This document shows positions 1 through 7,544 of a DNA stretch of 49,008 bases, piece after piece. This DNA comes from an uncultured Eubacteriales bacterium. Its GTDB lineage: Bacteria; Bacillota; Clostridia; Monoglobales; Monoglobaceae. Both the position numbers and the translations under genes were made by a program. The stretch is from the NCBI GenBank assembly GCA_900545865.1, contig URAN01000018.1:1-49008 (forward strand), read 5' to 3'. Every line of letters begins with the position of its first letter. Position 1 is the first letter of the stretch. The notes under the pieces are model-generated. The model made no database searches. It was given only the letters and a program-made list of their open reading frames with translations, and was not told where the DNA came from.

Positions 1-2
1 AC

Positions 3-422
3 GGAGAAATACTTACCGTTGAAATGCGCGACAATATGAAAAAAGAATTATGCATAGATACGGTGTATCAGTTGAAACAAAGATGTGGCAATTTGCAAGG
101 AGTAGTGTTACACAGTGACAGAGGAAGTCAATACACAAGCGAGGCATATCGGAAATTATTAAAAAACTGCGGAATAATACAGAGTTTAAGCGGCACAGGG
201 CATTGTTATGATAATGCGAGAATGGAAAGTTTTTTTGCTACGCTTAAGAAAGAAAAGTTATATCAAATTCCGACATATCGCATGAAAAAGGAAGAAGTTA
301 AAACAATTGTATTCAGGTATATTTTCATATACTATAACAGAATAAGGCTGTATACCGGAAATCCGGGATGCTTGCCGCCGAGTGAATACCGTATAAAGAA
401 CTGTGAAAAGGTCGTGGCATGA
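3..422 (+). CDS. IS3-family transposase (OrfB type), C-terminal part
   Basis: This is the C-terminal end of a DDE recombinase that catalyses transposition of the host IS. The frame is already open at base 3, so the 5' part is cut by the window edge and the ATG at 24 is internal. The catalytic core is clear: HSDRGSQY carries the second Asp, and exactly 35 residues later comes the Glu of NARMESFF, the D-35-E spacing typical of IS3 OrfB. A lysine-rich segment and a YNRIRLYTGNPG-like tail follow, as expected near the end of rve-type integrase domains. The first catalytic Asp lies upstream of the window. Intactness cannot be judged. Confidence 0.9.
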   Translation, partial: GEILTVEMRDNMKKELCIDTVYQLKQRCGNLQGVVLHSDRGSQYTSEAYRKLLKNCGIIQSLSGTGHCYDNARMESFFATLKKEKLYQIPTYRMKKEEVKTIVFRYIFIYYNRIRLYTGNPGCLPPSEYRIKNCEKVVA

Positions 423-425
423 ACT

Positions 426-549
426 TTCTTCAACCGACGGCATAGATTATATTTAGAAACAAAAATCTGTCAAGGTTAATACAGAGCGCCTTGGCGACCT
501 TGACAGATTTTCGTTTCAGAATGGATTGTTAGTTATGCCGGTTGAAGAA
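426..549. repeat. Nested inverted repeats downstream of the transposase
   Basis: The inner arms at 462-476 and 497-511 are perfect 15-base inverted repeats (AAAATCTGTCAAGGT against its complement). A small CGCC-TT-GGCG hairpin at 487-496 lies in the loop. The outer arms at 426-444 and 534-549 also pair, with a three-base indel. The inner stem is followed by TTTCG, so it could act as a terminator for the transposase or as structure near the IS end. Confidence 0.6.
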
Positions 550-560
550 TTAAAGTAGTT

Positions 561-620
561 TCAGAAATTTGGGGTAAATTTCGACTGCACTTTTATTGAC
601 ATTTCCATAATTTTATCCAT
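561..620 (-). pseudogene. Orphan start region of a gene apparently interrupted by the IS
   Basis: On the minus strand an ATG at 620 follows an AAAGGAGA ribosome binding site at 631-638. A near-consensus promoter lies further upstream at 679-707. The frame reads only 19 codons (MDKIMEMSIKVQ...) before a stop at 561. From about base 601 onward those codons lie in the putative IS right end. The simplest reading is that the IS landed a few codons inside a minus-strand gene whose remainder lies beyond the window. A leader-type mini-ORF is the alternative. The original product is unknown. Confidence 0.35.
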
Positions 621-678
621 GAGATCTTGATCTCCTTTCTCTGATTTTCAGGGAGGTATAGGTTTTATTGGTAAAACT

Positions 679-707
679 ATTATACCATAAGGAGTTCAAG
701 GTCTCAA
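679..707 (-). promoter_or_regulatory. Sigma-A-type promoter facing the IS
   Basis: Read on the minus strand, TTGAGA (702-707), a 17-base spacer and TATAAT (679-684) form a near-consensus promoter. It points at the ribosome binding site at 631-638 and the start codon at 620. It could drive the gene interrupted by the IS, or antisense transcription into the IS. Confidence 0.6.
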
Positions 708-813
708 CTTTCATTTAACTTAACAAAATGAATTAAAGCACTGGGATGATTGGAATGTTGATTATTGTTTTGTAGAGATGAGTTTATAGAATATTGCTGT
801 ATTATATTGCCTG

Positions 814-842
814 TTGATTTATAAAGAATTGTGTGATATAAT
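814..842 (+). promoter_or_regulatory. Promoter of the AraC-type regulator
   Basis: TTGATT at 814-819, a 17-base spacer and TATAAT at 837-842 sit 42 bases before the ATG at 884. Spacing and -10 match the sigma-A consensus. Confidence 0.6.
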
Positions 843-883
843 CAAAACAAATTTATATTTGTGTTAAACAAGCATAGTCATTT

Positions 884-1759
884 ATGCGGACGGGTAGGGT
901 GAGATGTTTGGAGAAAGTAATACATTTGCCAAAAGATAATCACTATGCGATTGGTCATGATGTTGATTATTATTTTAGAAGGTGCCATGATCATATTGGT
1001 TATTATGAAATACTTTTCATTATACGGGGCAGAGCAATTAATGTTATTAACGGTGATGTTCAGATTTTAAAAACTCAGAGTGTAACATTTATTCGTCCTG
1101 ATGATCAACATTATATTAAGCCGTTTTCCGATGAAAAGGATAAGTTTGAGTTTTTTAACATAAAAGTACCTGTTGAGATTATGGATAAAGAGTTTAAGGT
1201 ATGCAGTATCATAAAAGAGCGGATTATTGAAGGAAAAACACCTTTCTCAACTATGATAGGCAGGACTGAGTTCGGGGTTATGTGCGCCAGGCTTCTGAGA
1301 TACGACAGCCTGGGTAAATATGAAGATACCAACATTAGTGAGGAAACAAAATATTTGTATTATAGTGTTGTGCGTGACTTTTTAACAATAGCGATGTGTG
1401 CAGAGAAGACATCACCGCAAAAGATGCCTCAGTGGTTTGAAAAATTGCTCAGGGATTTAAAACTTCAGAATGTTGCTGCACCTGATTATTCCGAAATGGT
1501 TGAAATGGCAAATGTTGATAAGAGCTATTTGTGGAAGGTATTTAAAAAGTATCTTAACGTTTCACCAACTGAGTATATAAATATATTGCGGTTAGAGCGG
1601 GCTTGCGAGTTGATAACAGATAATAAGATGTCACTTACTGAAATTGCATATGAGGTAGGGTATAACAACTACAGCTACTTTGTGCGGCAGTTTAAAAAAA
1701 AGTACAATTGTTCCCCGGCGTCTATGGTACGCGATAATAAAAATAACGATAAAAAATAA
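884..1759 (+). CDS. AraC-family transcriptional regulator
   Basis: This is a 291-residue regulator with a cupin-like N-terminal sensing half (about residues 15-110, with YEILFIIRG and RPDDQHYIKP segments) and a C-terminal double helix-turn-helix (about 190-285). The second HTH shows the family pattern LTEIAYEVGYNNYSYFVRQFKKKYNCSP. Members of this architecture usually sense a sugar and activate adjacent catabolic genes. Its place directly upstream of the GH130 and sugar-transport genes suggests it controls them. The start is uncertain: ATG 884 lacks a good ribosome binding site, while the in-frame TTG at 908 follows AGGGTGAG. A strong terminator after the gene separates it from the next operon. 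Confidence 0.9.
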   Translation: MRTGRVRCLEKVIHLPKDNHYAIGHDVDYYFRRCHDHIGYYEILFIIRGRAINVINGDVQILKTQSVTFIRPDDQHYIKPFSDEKDKFEFFNIKVPVEIMDKEFKVCSIIKERIIEGKTPFSTMIGRTEFGVMCARLLRYDSLGKYEDTNISEETKYLYYSVVRDFLTIAMCAEKTSPQKMPQWFEKLLRDLKLQNVAAPDYSEMVEMANVDKSYLWKVFKKYLNVSPTEYINILRLERACELITDNKMSLTEIAYEVGYNNYSYFVRQFKKKYNCSPASMVRDNKNNDKK

Positions 1760-1763
1760 CAAT

Positions 1764-1810
1764 AAAAAATTATAACCGGCATTGCTGATATATGCCGGTT
1801 ATAATTTTTT
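1764..1810. terminator. Bidirectional intrinsic terminator after the AraC gene
   Basis: The arms 1764-1782 and 1792-1810 are perfect 19-base inverted repeats with a nine-base loop. The stem has a CCGGC core and runs of A on the left and T on the right, so it can terminate in both directions. It isolates the regulator from the downstream glycan genes. Confidence 0.85.
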
Positions 1811-1934
1811 ATCTGATTATTTTGTGCAGGAAAACATTGTTCAGGTATTGCAAAAAACACACCATATAAGTAGATGAGAAATAAGGAGGTTAGATGGTAT
1901 AATATATAAAAATATGAAAAGAGGATATAATTTT

Positions 1935-2885
1935 ATGAACATTGCAGAAAAAGTATTTCACAGATACGAAAAAAACCCGTTAATAGCACCAAAAGATGTC
2001 CCGGGGGCGTATGGTACATTTAATTGCGGTCAGACAATGTATAACGGAAAGACAATTTTATTGCTTCCGGTTCAGGAAATGGGGAATCAGGTTCCTTCGA
2101 TACATTTGGCGGAAAGCGAGGATGGAATAAACTTTAACATACATAGCGAGCCGTTTATTAAAAGAAGTGAAAAATTTTATGATTTAGATCATTGGCCGAT
2201 TGATCCGAGGGTTGCATATATTCCCGAAGACGATATGTATTACATAATCAGACCGATAAACTCGTCGTGGGGATGTTCATCTCTTCTGCTTAGAACAAAA
2301 GATTTTAAATCCGTTGAGGAAATGGGAGTTGTTGCTCTTCCTCATAACAGGGTTCCGAGTTTGTTTCAGGGCAAGGTAAACGGCAGATATGCAAGACTTG
2401 ACAGACCTTACGGCGGTGCCGGTTCATCGGGCGGTGGGAATATATGGATATCATATTCTGATGATTTGATACATTGGGGCGATTATAAGCCTTTTATGAA
2501 GCCATATACAAACTGGGCTGCGGATAAAATAGGACCCACGCCTCCGATAAAAACAAAATACGGCTGGCTTGAAATATATCACGGTGTTAAGTCCTTGAGA
2601 TACAGCTTAGGCGCAGTATTAATGGATTTGGATGACCCGACAAAAATTATTGCACGTACAAAAAGCCCTATTTTAACACCAAACGAACCGTATGAGTATA
2701 TGGGACATACAAATGCAGGTACAGTCTTTGCTTGCGGGGCAATAGTTGAGGAAGAAAAGGATGAAATACGTTTGTATTATGGCGCTGCTGACTGCTCAAT
2801 AGGACTGGCAACAGCTAAACTAAGTGAACTTATAGATACTATGATGTACGAAGAAGAAAATTGCGAGGAATGGATTTGGTCGTAA
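1935..2885 (+). CDS. GH130-family beta-mannoside phosphorylase-like protein (first copy)
   Basis: This is a 316-residue cytoplasmic enzyme (no signal peptide) of the five-bladed beta-propeller GH130 type. The family phosphorolyses beta-linked mannosides, releasing alpha-mannose 1-phosphate. The WPIDPRV motif contains the expected general-acid Asp (about residue 90), and DKIGPTPPIKTKYGWLEIYHG matches the conserved GxKIGxxPPP...GWLxxYHG block. The start at 1935 is preferred over the in-frame ATG at 1914 because AAGAGG lies 10 bases before it. A TATAAT at 1898-1903 lacks a clear -35, which fits an activator-dependent promoter and the AraC gene upstream. Substrate is not fixed: mannosyl-glucose, beta-1,4- and beta-1,2-mannooligosaccharides are all possible in GH130. 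Confidence 0.85.
   Translation: MNIAEKVFHRYEKNPLIAPKDVPGAYGTFNCGQTMYNGKTILLLPVQEMGNQVPSIHLAESEDGINFNIHSEPFIKRSEKFYDLDHWPIDPRVAYIPEDDMYYIIRPINSSWGCSSLLLRTKDFKSVEEMGVVALPHNRVPSLFQGKVNGRYARLDRPYGGAGSSGGGNIWISYSDDLIHWGDYKPFMKPYTNWAADKIGPTPPIKTKYGWLEIYHGVKSLRYSLGAVLMDLDDPTKIIARTKSPILTPNEPYEYMGHTNAGTVFACGAIVEEEKDEIRLYYGAADCSIGLATAKLSELIDTMMYEEENCEEWIWS
2821..2885 (+). repeat. 3' end of first GH130 gene, repeated at 4148-4212
   Basis: These 65 bases include the last 21 codons and stop of the first GH130 gene. They recur at 4148-4212 with differences only at 2826, 2833 and 2839. Confidence 0.9.
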
Positions 2886-2919
2886 TATGACGGAGGTCAG
2901 AGCTTAGTCTTTGAAGTGT

Positions 2920-2948
2920 TTGATTCGCTTATAAAAAATATCTATTAT
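2920..2948 (+). promoter_or_regulatory. Candidate promoter of the second GH130 gene
   Basis: TTGATT at 2920-2925, a 17-base spacer and TATTAT at 2943-2948 lie in the 202-base gap before the second GH130 gene. Spacing is ideal and both hexamers are close to consensus. The surrounding DNA is very AT-rich, so chance matches are possible. Confidence 0.4.
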
Positions 2949-3087
2949 TTGAAACAATATTAAAGACAAATTATTAAAAGACAAGAGGAAAAATAAAAAA
3001 CTTTTATTAGAATCTAAGCAATTATAACATAGTTCTTAGAGAGAAACTCTAAAAACTACTATATTTATTATACGAGGAGCAATTATT

Positions 3088-4068
3088 ATGAAAAAAATTT
3101 ACACAGACGAATTACCAAATATTCCTTGGGAAGATAAACCAAAGAACTGCAATGACGTTGTATGGCGAAGTTCTGCTAACCCTATTGTGGATAACAAAAA
3201 AGTTTTTATGGCGGACAGAATATACAACAGCGGTGTTGTGCCGTTTGACGGCGGATTTGCGGGAGTGTTTAGAGTTGATGATAAATCAAAAGGCCCTCAC
3301 TTACGTGTGGGATTCAGCAAAGATGGTTTAAATTGGGATATAAGCGATAGCATAATAGAGTTTGAGGGTGATTTTGATGAAATAAAGGGTAGGTATGAAT
3401 ATGACCCAAGAGTTGTCTTCATAGAAGACAGGTATTATATTACTTGGTGCAATTCTATGTTCCACGGTGCAAGTATCGGGGTTGCATATACATTTGATTT
3501 CAAAGTGTTCCACAGACTGGAAAATGCTTTTTTGCCTCAAAACAGAAATGGCGTTCTGTTTCCGAGGAAAATAGGCGGTAATTATGTTATGCTCAGCAGA
3601 CCGTGTGATAAAGGACATAATCCTACCGGTAATATTTACCTTAGTGAAAGTCCGGATCTTACATATTGGGGCAAGCATCGTTTCTTGATGGGGACTGCTC
3701 CTGGATGGCAGGGGGGAAAAATCGGCGCAGGACCGATTCCGATAGAAACTGATGAGGGGTGGCTCGTTATTTATCACGGAACGAATCTGTCTTGTAACGG
3801 ATATATCTACAGTTTTGGCGCGGCATTGCTTGACAGAGAAAATCCCGCTAAAGTATTGCACAGAGGAGGTGCATTCTTACTTGCGCCCGAAACGGATTAC
3901 GAGAGACTCGGAGAAGTAGGAAATGTTGTATTCCCTTGTGCAGCTTTGTGCGATTCAGCAACGGGAAGATTGACAATATATTACGGGGCAGCTGATACTG
4001 TTCTTTGTACTGCTTACTCATATGTTGATGACATTATAGAGTATATTAAGAAACATGATATAAATTAA
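3088..4068 (+). CDS. GH130-family beta-mannoside phosphorylase-like protein (second copy)
   Basis: This 326-residue cytoplasmic GH130 enzyme is divergent from the first copy but keeps the same landmarks: RYEYDPRV with the likely catalytic Asp at residue 106, and GGKIGAGPIPIETDEGWLVIYHG near residue 215. The start follows CGAGGAGC. Rumen and gut bacteria often carry GH130 pairs in which one enzyme acts on mannosyl-glucose and the other on longer manno-oligosaccharides. A similar division of labour is plausible but is not shown by the sequence. It is followed by a stray copy of the tail of the first GH130 gene, so this gene may have been inserted between that gene and the transporter. Confidence 0.85.
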   Translation: MKKIYTDELPNIPWEDKPKNCNDVVWRSSANPIVDNKKVFMADRIYNSGVVPFDGGFAGVFRVDDKSKGPHLRVGFSKDGLNWDISDSIIEFEGDFDEIKGRYEYDPRVVFIEDRYYITWCNSMFHGASIGVAYTFDFKVFHRLENAFLPQNRNGVLFPRKIGGNYVMLSRPCDKGHNPTGNIYLSESPDLTYWGKHRFLMGTAPGWQGGKIGAGPIPIETDEGWLVIYHGTNLSCNGYIYSFGAALLDRENPAKVLHRGGAFLLAPETDYERLGEVGNVVFPCAALCDSATGRLTIYYGAADTVLCTAYSYVDDIIEYIKKHDIN

Positions 4069-4147
4069 TTTACGAGACTGTATATATTATAAGTTATATA
4101 GGTGTGATAGCCTTTGAAAGATATAAGATTACAAAATGTAAATAAGG

Positions 4148-4212
4148 TAAGTTAACTTACAGATATTATGATGTACGAAGAAGAAAATTGCGAGGAATGG
4201 ATTTGGTCGTAA
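4148..4212 (+). repeat. Remnant copy of the GH130 3' end
   Basis: This stretch is a second copy of 2821-2885 with three substitutions. It still ends in the same stop codon but has an in-frame TAA near its start, so it is not part of a working gene. It lies between the second GH130 gene and the binding-protein gene. Confidence 0.85.
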
Positions 4213-4251
4213 ATAAATTTAAAATTTAAAATATATAAGGAGTTGAAACTA

Positions 4252-5661
4252 ATGAAGTTAAAAAAATTTTTATCGTGTGTTACGGCGTTGGCGCTTACAA
4301 CGGCTATGGTGGCAGGGTGTGCGCCGACTAAGGTCGGAAGTTCAAAGTCATCTGACGGAAAGATTCATATCAGTATTGGCGGTTCTCCGGTTGAGAGAAC
4401 CGAGAAAAATGCTGCTACGTACGATCTGTTTCAAGAAAATGTAGCAAAGTTTGAAGAACAGAACCCCGATATTGAAATTACCCCGGATGGATGGAGCTTT
4501 GACTTAAAGAACTATCTTACCAAAGCTGCGGCAGGCGATCTGCCCACAACGTATTTTACTTCTCCCACAGAGGTAAAAAATATAATCAAAAACGGTTATG
4601 CAAAGGATATAACAAGTATTGTAAAAAAATACGGATACGACAAAAAAATCAACGAAAAATATTCGAGTTTAATCAAGTATGACGGCAAGTATTACGGACT
4701 GATAAAAAATGGTTCGATATATAACATCGGTTTGGCTTATAACATTGATTTGTTTAAGCAAGCAGGCTTGCTTGATGAGAACGGCATCCCAAAATATCCG
4801 CAGACGTGGGAGGAACTTGCTGAAACCGCTAAGACTATAAAGGACAAGACGGGAAAGGCAGGATTTGCAATCCCCGATATGAAAAATCACGGCGGGTGGT
4901 TTTTTATGAATATCCTTTGGGCATACGGTGCCGAAATGATGGAACAGAAGGACGGTAAGTGGGTGGCTACATTTGCAAGCGAAAACGGTGTAAAGGCCCT
5001 TCAGTTTATAAAAGATTTAAAGTGGAAGTATAACGTTCTTCCGTCATCTGATTTAATCGGTCTTGCTGATATTGAGCAGTCGTTTGCTGTAGGCGACATA
5101 GCTATGTATATTGAAATTCCGTCTCAGTTTGACAATATGGTGACGAAGTATAACTTTGATATTACAAATGTTGCGATGTCTAAGCTGCCGGCGGGCCCTG
5201 CGGGAAGATTTTCGCAGATAGGTGCAAGTGTATATATGTTTACCGGAGACGATGATCAGAACGAGGCGTGCCTTAAATGGTTTGAGTTCATTGGTGAGGG
5301 CGCAAATGTTACAGACGGTATGAAGGCGCAATGGGAAAAGACATACAAAATTAAAAATGAGAAAAAACAGTTAGTGGGAATTGCTCCATCCGATTATTGG
5401 GTTGATGAAGAAAGAATGAAGGCGGAGCAGGAAATAATAGATAAGTATAGAACGATTGAGCAAAAGTATTTTGACGATTATTCAAAAGCGGAAGGGGTGA
5501 CATTTAAATTTGAACCCGAAAAATGTGTTCAGCAGATGTATGCAGTACTTGATACAGCCCTTCAGCAGGTTATAACCGATAAGAATGCCGATTGCAAAAC
5601 AGTTCTTGAAAATGTACAGAAGGACTTTCAGCTGAATTATCTTGATAAGGAAGCAGAGTGA
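4252..5661 (+). CDS. Sugar ABC transporter substrate-binding lipoprotein (CUT1 type)
   Basis: This 469-residue family 1 extracellular solute-binding protein captures an oligosaccharide for the two permeases that follow. A lipoprotein signal peptide ends in VAG-C with the lipidated Cys at residue 23, so it is tethered outside the membrane. The two-lobe fold is recognisable from motifs such as YGLIKNGSIYNIGLAYN and PKYPQTWEELAETAK. Start: an in-frame TTG exists at 4243, but ATG 4252 is nine bases after AAGGAG and gives a normal signal peptide. With GH130 enzymes upstream, the ligand is likely a short manno- or mixed oligosaccharide (inference). Confidence 0.9.
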   Translation: MKLKKFLSCVTALALTTAMVAGCAPTKVGSSKSSDGKIHISIGGSPVERTEKNAATYDLFQENVAKFEEQNPDIEITPDGWSFDLKNYLTKAAAGDLPTTYFTSPTEVKNIIKNGYAKDITSIVKKYGYDKKINEKYSSLIKYDGKYYGLIKNGSIYNIGLAYNIDLFKQAGLLDENGIPKYPQTWEELAETAKTIKDKTGKAGFAIPDMKNHGGWFFMNILWAYGAEMMEQKDGKWVATFASENGVKALQFIKDLKWKYNVLPSSDLIGLADIEQSFAVGDIAMYIEIPSQFDNMVTKYNFDITNVAMSKLPAGPAGRFSQIGASVYMFTGDDDQNEACLKWFEFIGEGANVTDGMKAQWEKTYKIKNEKKQLVGIAPSDYWVDEERMKAEQEIIDKYRTIEQKYFDDYSKAEGVTFKFEPEKCVQQMYAVLDTALQQVITDKNADCKTVLENVQKDFQLNYLDKEAE

Positions 5662-5695
5662 CAGTTATTATTAATTAAGGATGTGAGAGATTAAA

Positions 5696-6610
5696 ATGCT
5701 GAAGAATAATGAATACAATTCAGTAAAGAAATCCGGTCTTGGAACAAGAATAAAAAATCAATCAATGATGTGGCTGTTGTTATTGCCGACTACATTTGCA
5801 TTGGTTATGTTTATCATATATCCGATATTAAGCGGTATTATTCTTTCGTTTTTTCACGTGAAAGGATTTTCGCCAACAACATTCTGCGGATTTGAAAACT
5901 ATAAAAATGTATTACACGATACACTTTTTATGAAAACGTTGACAAATTCGCTGCTGTATGTTTTCTGGTCACTGGTAATAGGATTTTTGCCGCCGCTTGC
6001 TTTTGCAATAATGCTTGATGAGGTGGTTCACTTTAAACAAGGGTTTAAGTTTATTACATACCTTCCGGCGGTTACTCCTGCCTTGGCAGTAAGCTTGCTG
6101 TGGACGAGTATATATAATGCAGGAACAGGCGGACTTTTAAATATGATTATTGCAAAGTTTGGAATCCCCGCCCAGCAATGGCTGGGGGATCCAAATCTTG
6201 CATTGCCTCTGATTATTGTTTCGATGACATGGAATGGATACGGACCGACAATGCTTTTATACTTGGCGGCACTGCAAGGTGTAAACCGGGATTTGTATGA
6301 GGCGGCACTGATTGACGGGGCGGGTATCTGGAGAAGACTGTTTAAAATAACTCTTCCCAAAATTGCGCCCACAATGCTTCTTTTGGGTGTAAGGCAAATG
6401 ATAGGTGTATTTCAGATAATGGATCAACCGCTTGTTATGACTGACGGCGGGCCGAATAACGCAACTATGTCAATTAATCTTGCGTCTTACAAAATGGCGT
6501 TTACTTATATGCAGGTTGACAGGTCTCTTGCTTTGGGCGTTGTGGCGTTTGGCATATTGCTTATTCTGACAATCGCATATTTCAGACTTGACAAAAAACT
6601 CGGTGCATAG
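5696..6610 (+). CDS. Sugar ABC transporter permease, MalF/UgpA type
   Basis: This is a 304-residue integral membrane subunit with about six transmembrane helices. The cytoplasmic EAA loop YEAALIDGAGIWRRLFKITLP (near residue 201-221) is the site that docks the ATPase. The gene follows the binding-protein gene by 34 bases and precedes its partner permease by 11. No cognate ATPase gene is present; CUT1 importers of Firmicutes often use a shared MsmK/MsiK-type ATPase encoded elsewhere. Confidence 0.92.
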   Translation: MLKNNEYNSVKKSGLGTRIKNQSMMWLLLLPTTFALVMFIIYPILSGIILSFFHVKGFSPTTFCGFENYKNVLHDTLFMKTLTNSLLYVFWSLVIGFLPPLAFAIMLDEVVHFKQGFKFITYLPAVTPALAVSLLWTSIYNAGTGGLLNMIIAKFGIPAQQWLGDPNLALPLIIVSMTWNGYGPTMLLYLAALQGVNRDLYEAALIDGAGIWRRLFKITLPKIAPTMLLLGVRQMIGVFQIMDQPLVMTDGGPNNATMSINLASYKMAFTYMQVDRSLALGVVAFGILLILTIAYFRLDKKLGA

Positions 6611-6621
6611 GGGGCAGCAAA

Positions 6622-7512
6622 ATGAGTGCAAGAATAAAAGAAAAACAAAGCGGTATGATTACAAGTATCGATTATAGACGAAAAAGTGTAAAAATAGGAT
6701 ATTGGCTTATGTTTATTGGTTTAATAGCTCTTACTTTGATTGCTGTTATACCTATTGTGTGGACATTTCTTTCGGGATTTAAAGAGCCCGAAGAATATTA
6801 TAGTTCTATGCCAACATTCTTTCCGGCTCATTTTGATTTAAGCAAAATTAAAAGCATTCTTGTTGTACTGAAGTTAAATGTTTCGGTAGTAAACAGCTTG
6901 ATTATGTTTGCCGGAGTATGGTTTGCAACTGTGGTTATTGGAGGTATTGCAGGTTATACAATTTCACGGTTAAAGCCAAAAGGCAGTGCGTTATTGTTCA
7001 GGGTAATATTTTGGATGATGCTTATGCCGAATACTTTATCTTTGGTACCAAGCTTTTTAATGTGGACGGATTTTCCGATTATACATTTAAACTTTCAAAA
7101 TACTTTTCTGCCGTTTTGGCTGGGCGGCTTATGTAATGCTTTTGATATAATGCTGTTTAAAAACTTTTTTGACAATATACCCGACTCATTTATTGAGGCA
7201 GCGAAAATAGATGGATGCTCAAACATCGGGATTTTCTCAAAAATTGTTGTGCCATTGAGTAAGCCGATAATATCAACGGTAACGATTTTTGTTTTTCAGG
7301 CAACGTGGAATAACTTTATGGGACCGTTTTTATATTTGAAAGCTCCTAACCTTGCGACGGTTGCATTAAAACTTTATAAATTAGCAGAACAGTATACCGT
7401 TCCGGAGCAGATGCTTGGCGCATTTATATTAATGATACCTACTATGATTATATATGTTATTTGTTCAAGACAGATATTGTCTAACGGAATGTCTGCAGGT
7501 ATTAAAGAATAA
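6622..7512 (+). CDS. Sugar ABC transporter permease, MalG/UgpE type
   Basis: This is a 296-residue second permease. Its EAA loop reads IEAAKIDGCSNIGIFSKIVVP, near residue 190. It is preceded by a GGGGG ribosome binding site and would pair with the preceding permease to form the channel. The EAA-loop Gly is followed by Cys-Ser rather than the usual Ala, a minor variation. Confidence 0.92.
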   Translation: MSARIKEKQSGMITSIDYRRKSVKIGYWLMFIGLIALTLIAVIPIVWTFLSGFKEPEEYYSSMPTFFPAHFDLSKIKSILVVLKLNVSVVNSLIMFAGVWFATVVIGGIAGYTISRLKPKGSALLFRVIFWMMLMPNTLSLVPSFLMWTDFPIIHLNFQNTFLPFWLGGLCNAFDIMLFKNFFDNIPDSFIEAAKIDGCSNIGIFSKIVVPLSKPIISTVTIFVFQATWNNFMGPFLYLKAPNLATVALKLYKLAEQYTVPEQMLGAFILMIPTMIIYVICSRQILSNGMSAGIKE

Positions 7513-7544
7513 TTAAATTTTATACAAATCACGGAAATAATGTT

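Larger units (their letters stand above)
1..601 (+). mobile_element. Right part of an IS3-family insertion sequence
   Basis: The window opens inside an IS. The transposase tail ends at 422 and is followed by about 180 bases of non-coding sequence containing nested inverted repeats. The probable right end is the stretch finishing in ...TTATTGACA at 601: IS3-family elements usually start TG and end CA, and the sequence read inward from 601 on the minus strand begins TGTCAATAAAAG. The left end lies outside the window, so neither the terminal repeat pair nor the target duplication can be checked. The exact end point is an inference. Confidence 0.7.

Noticed and set aside
5696..7512. Missing ATPase of the sugar importer as a sign of a broken operon
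   Set aside because: CUT1 importers in Firmicutes commonly share one ATPase encoded elsewhere, so absence here is normal.
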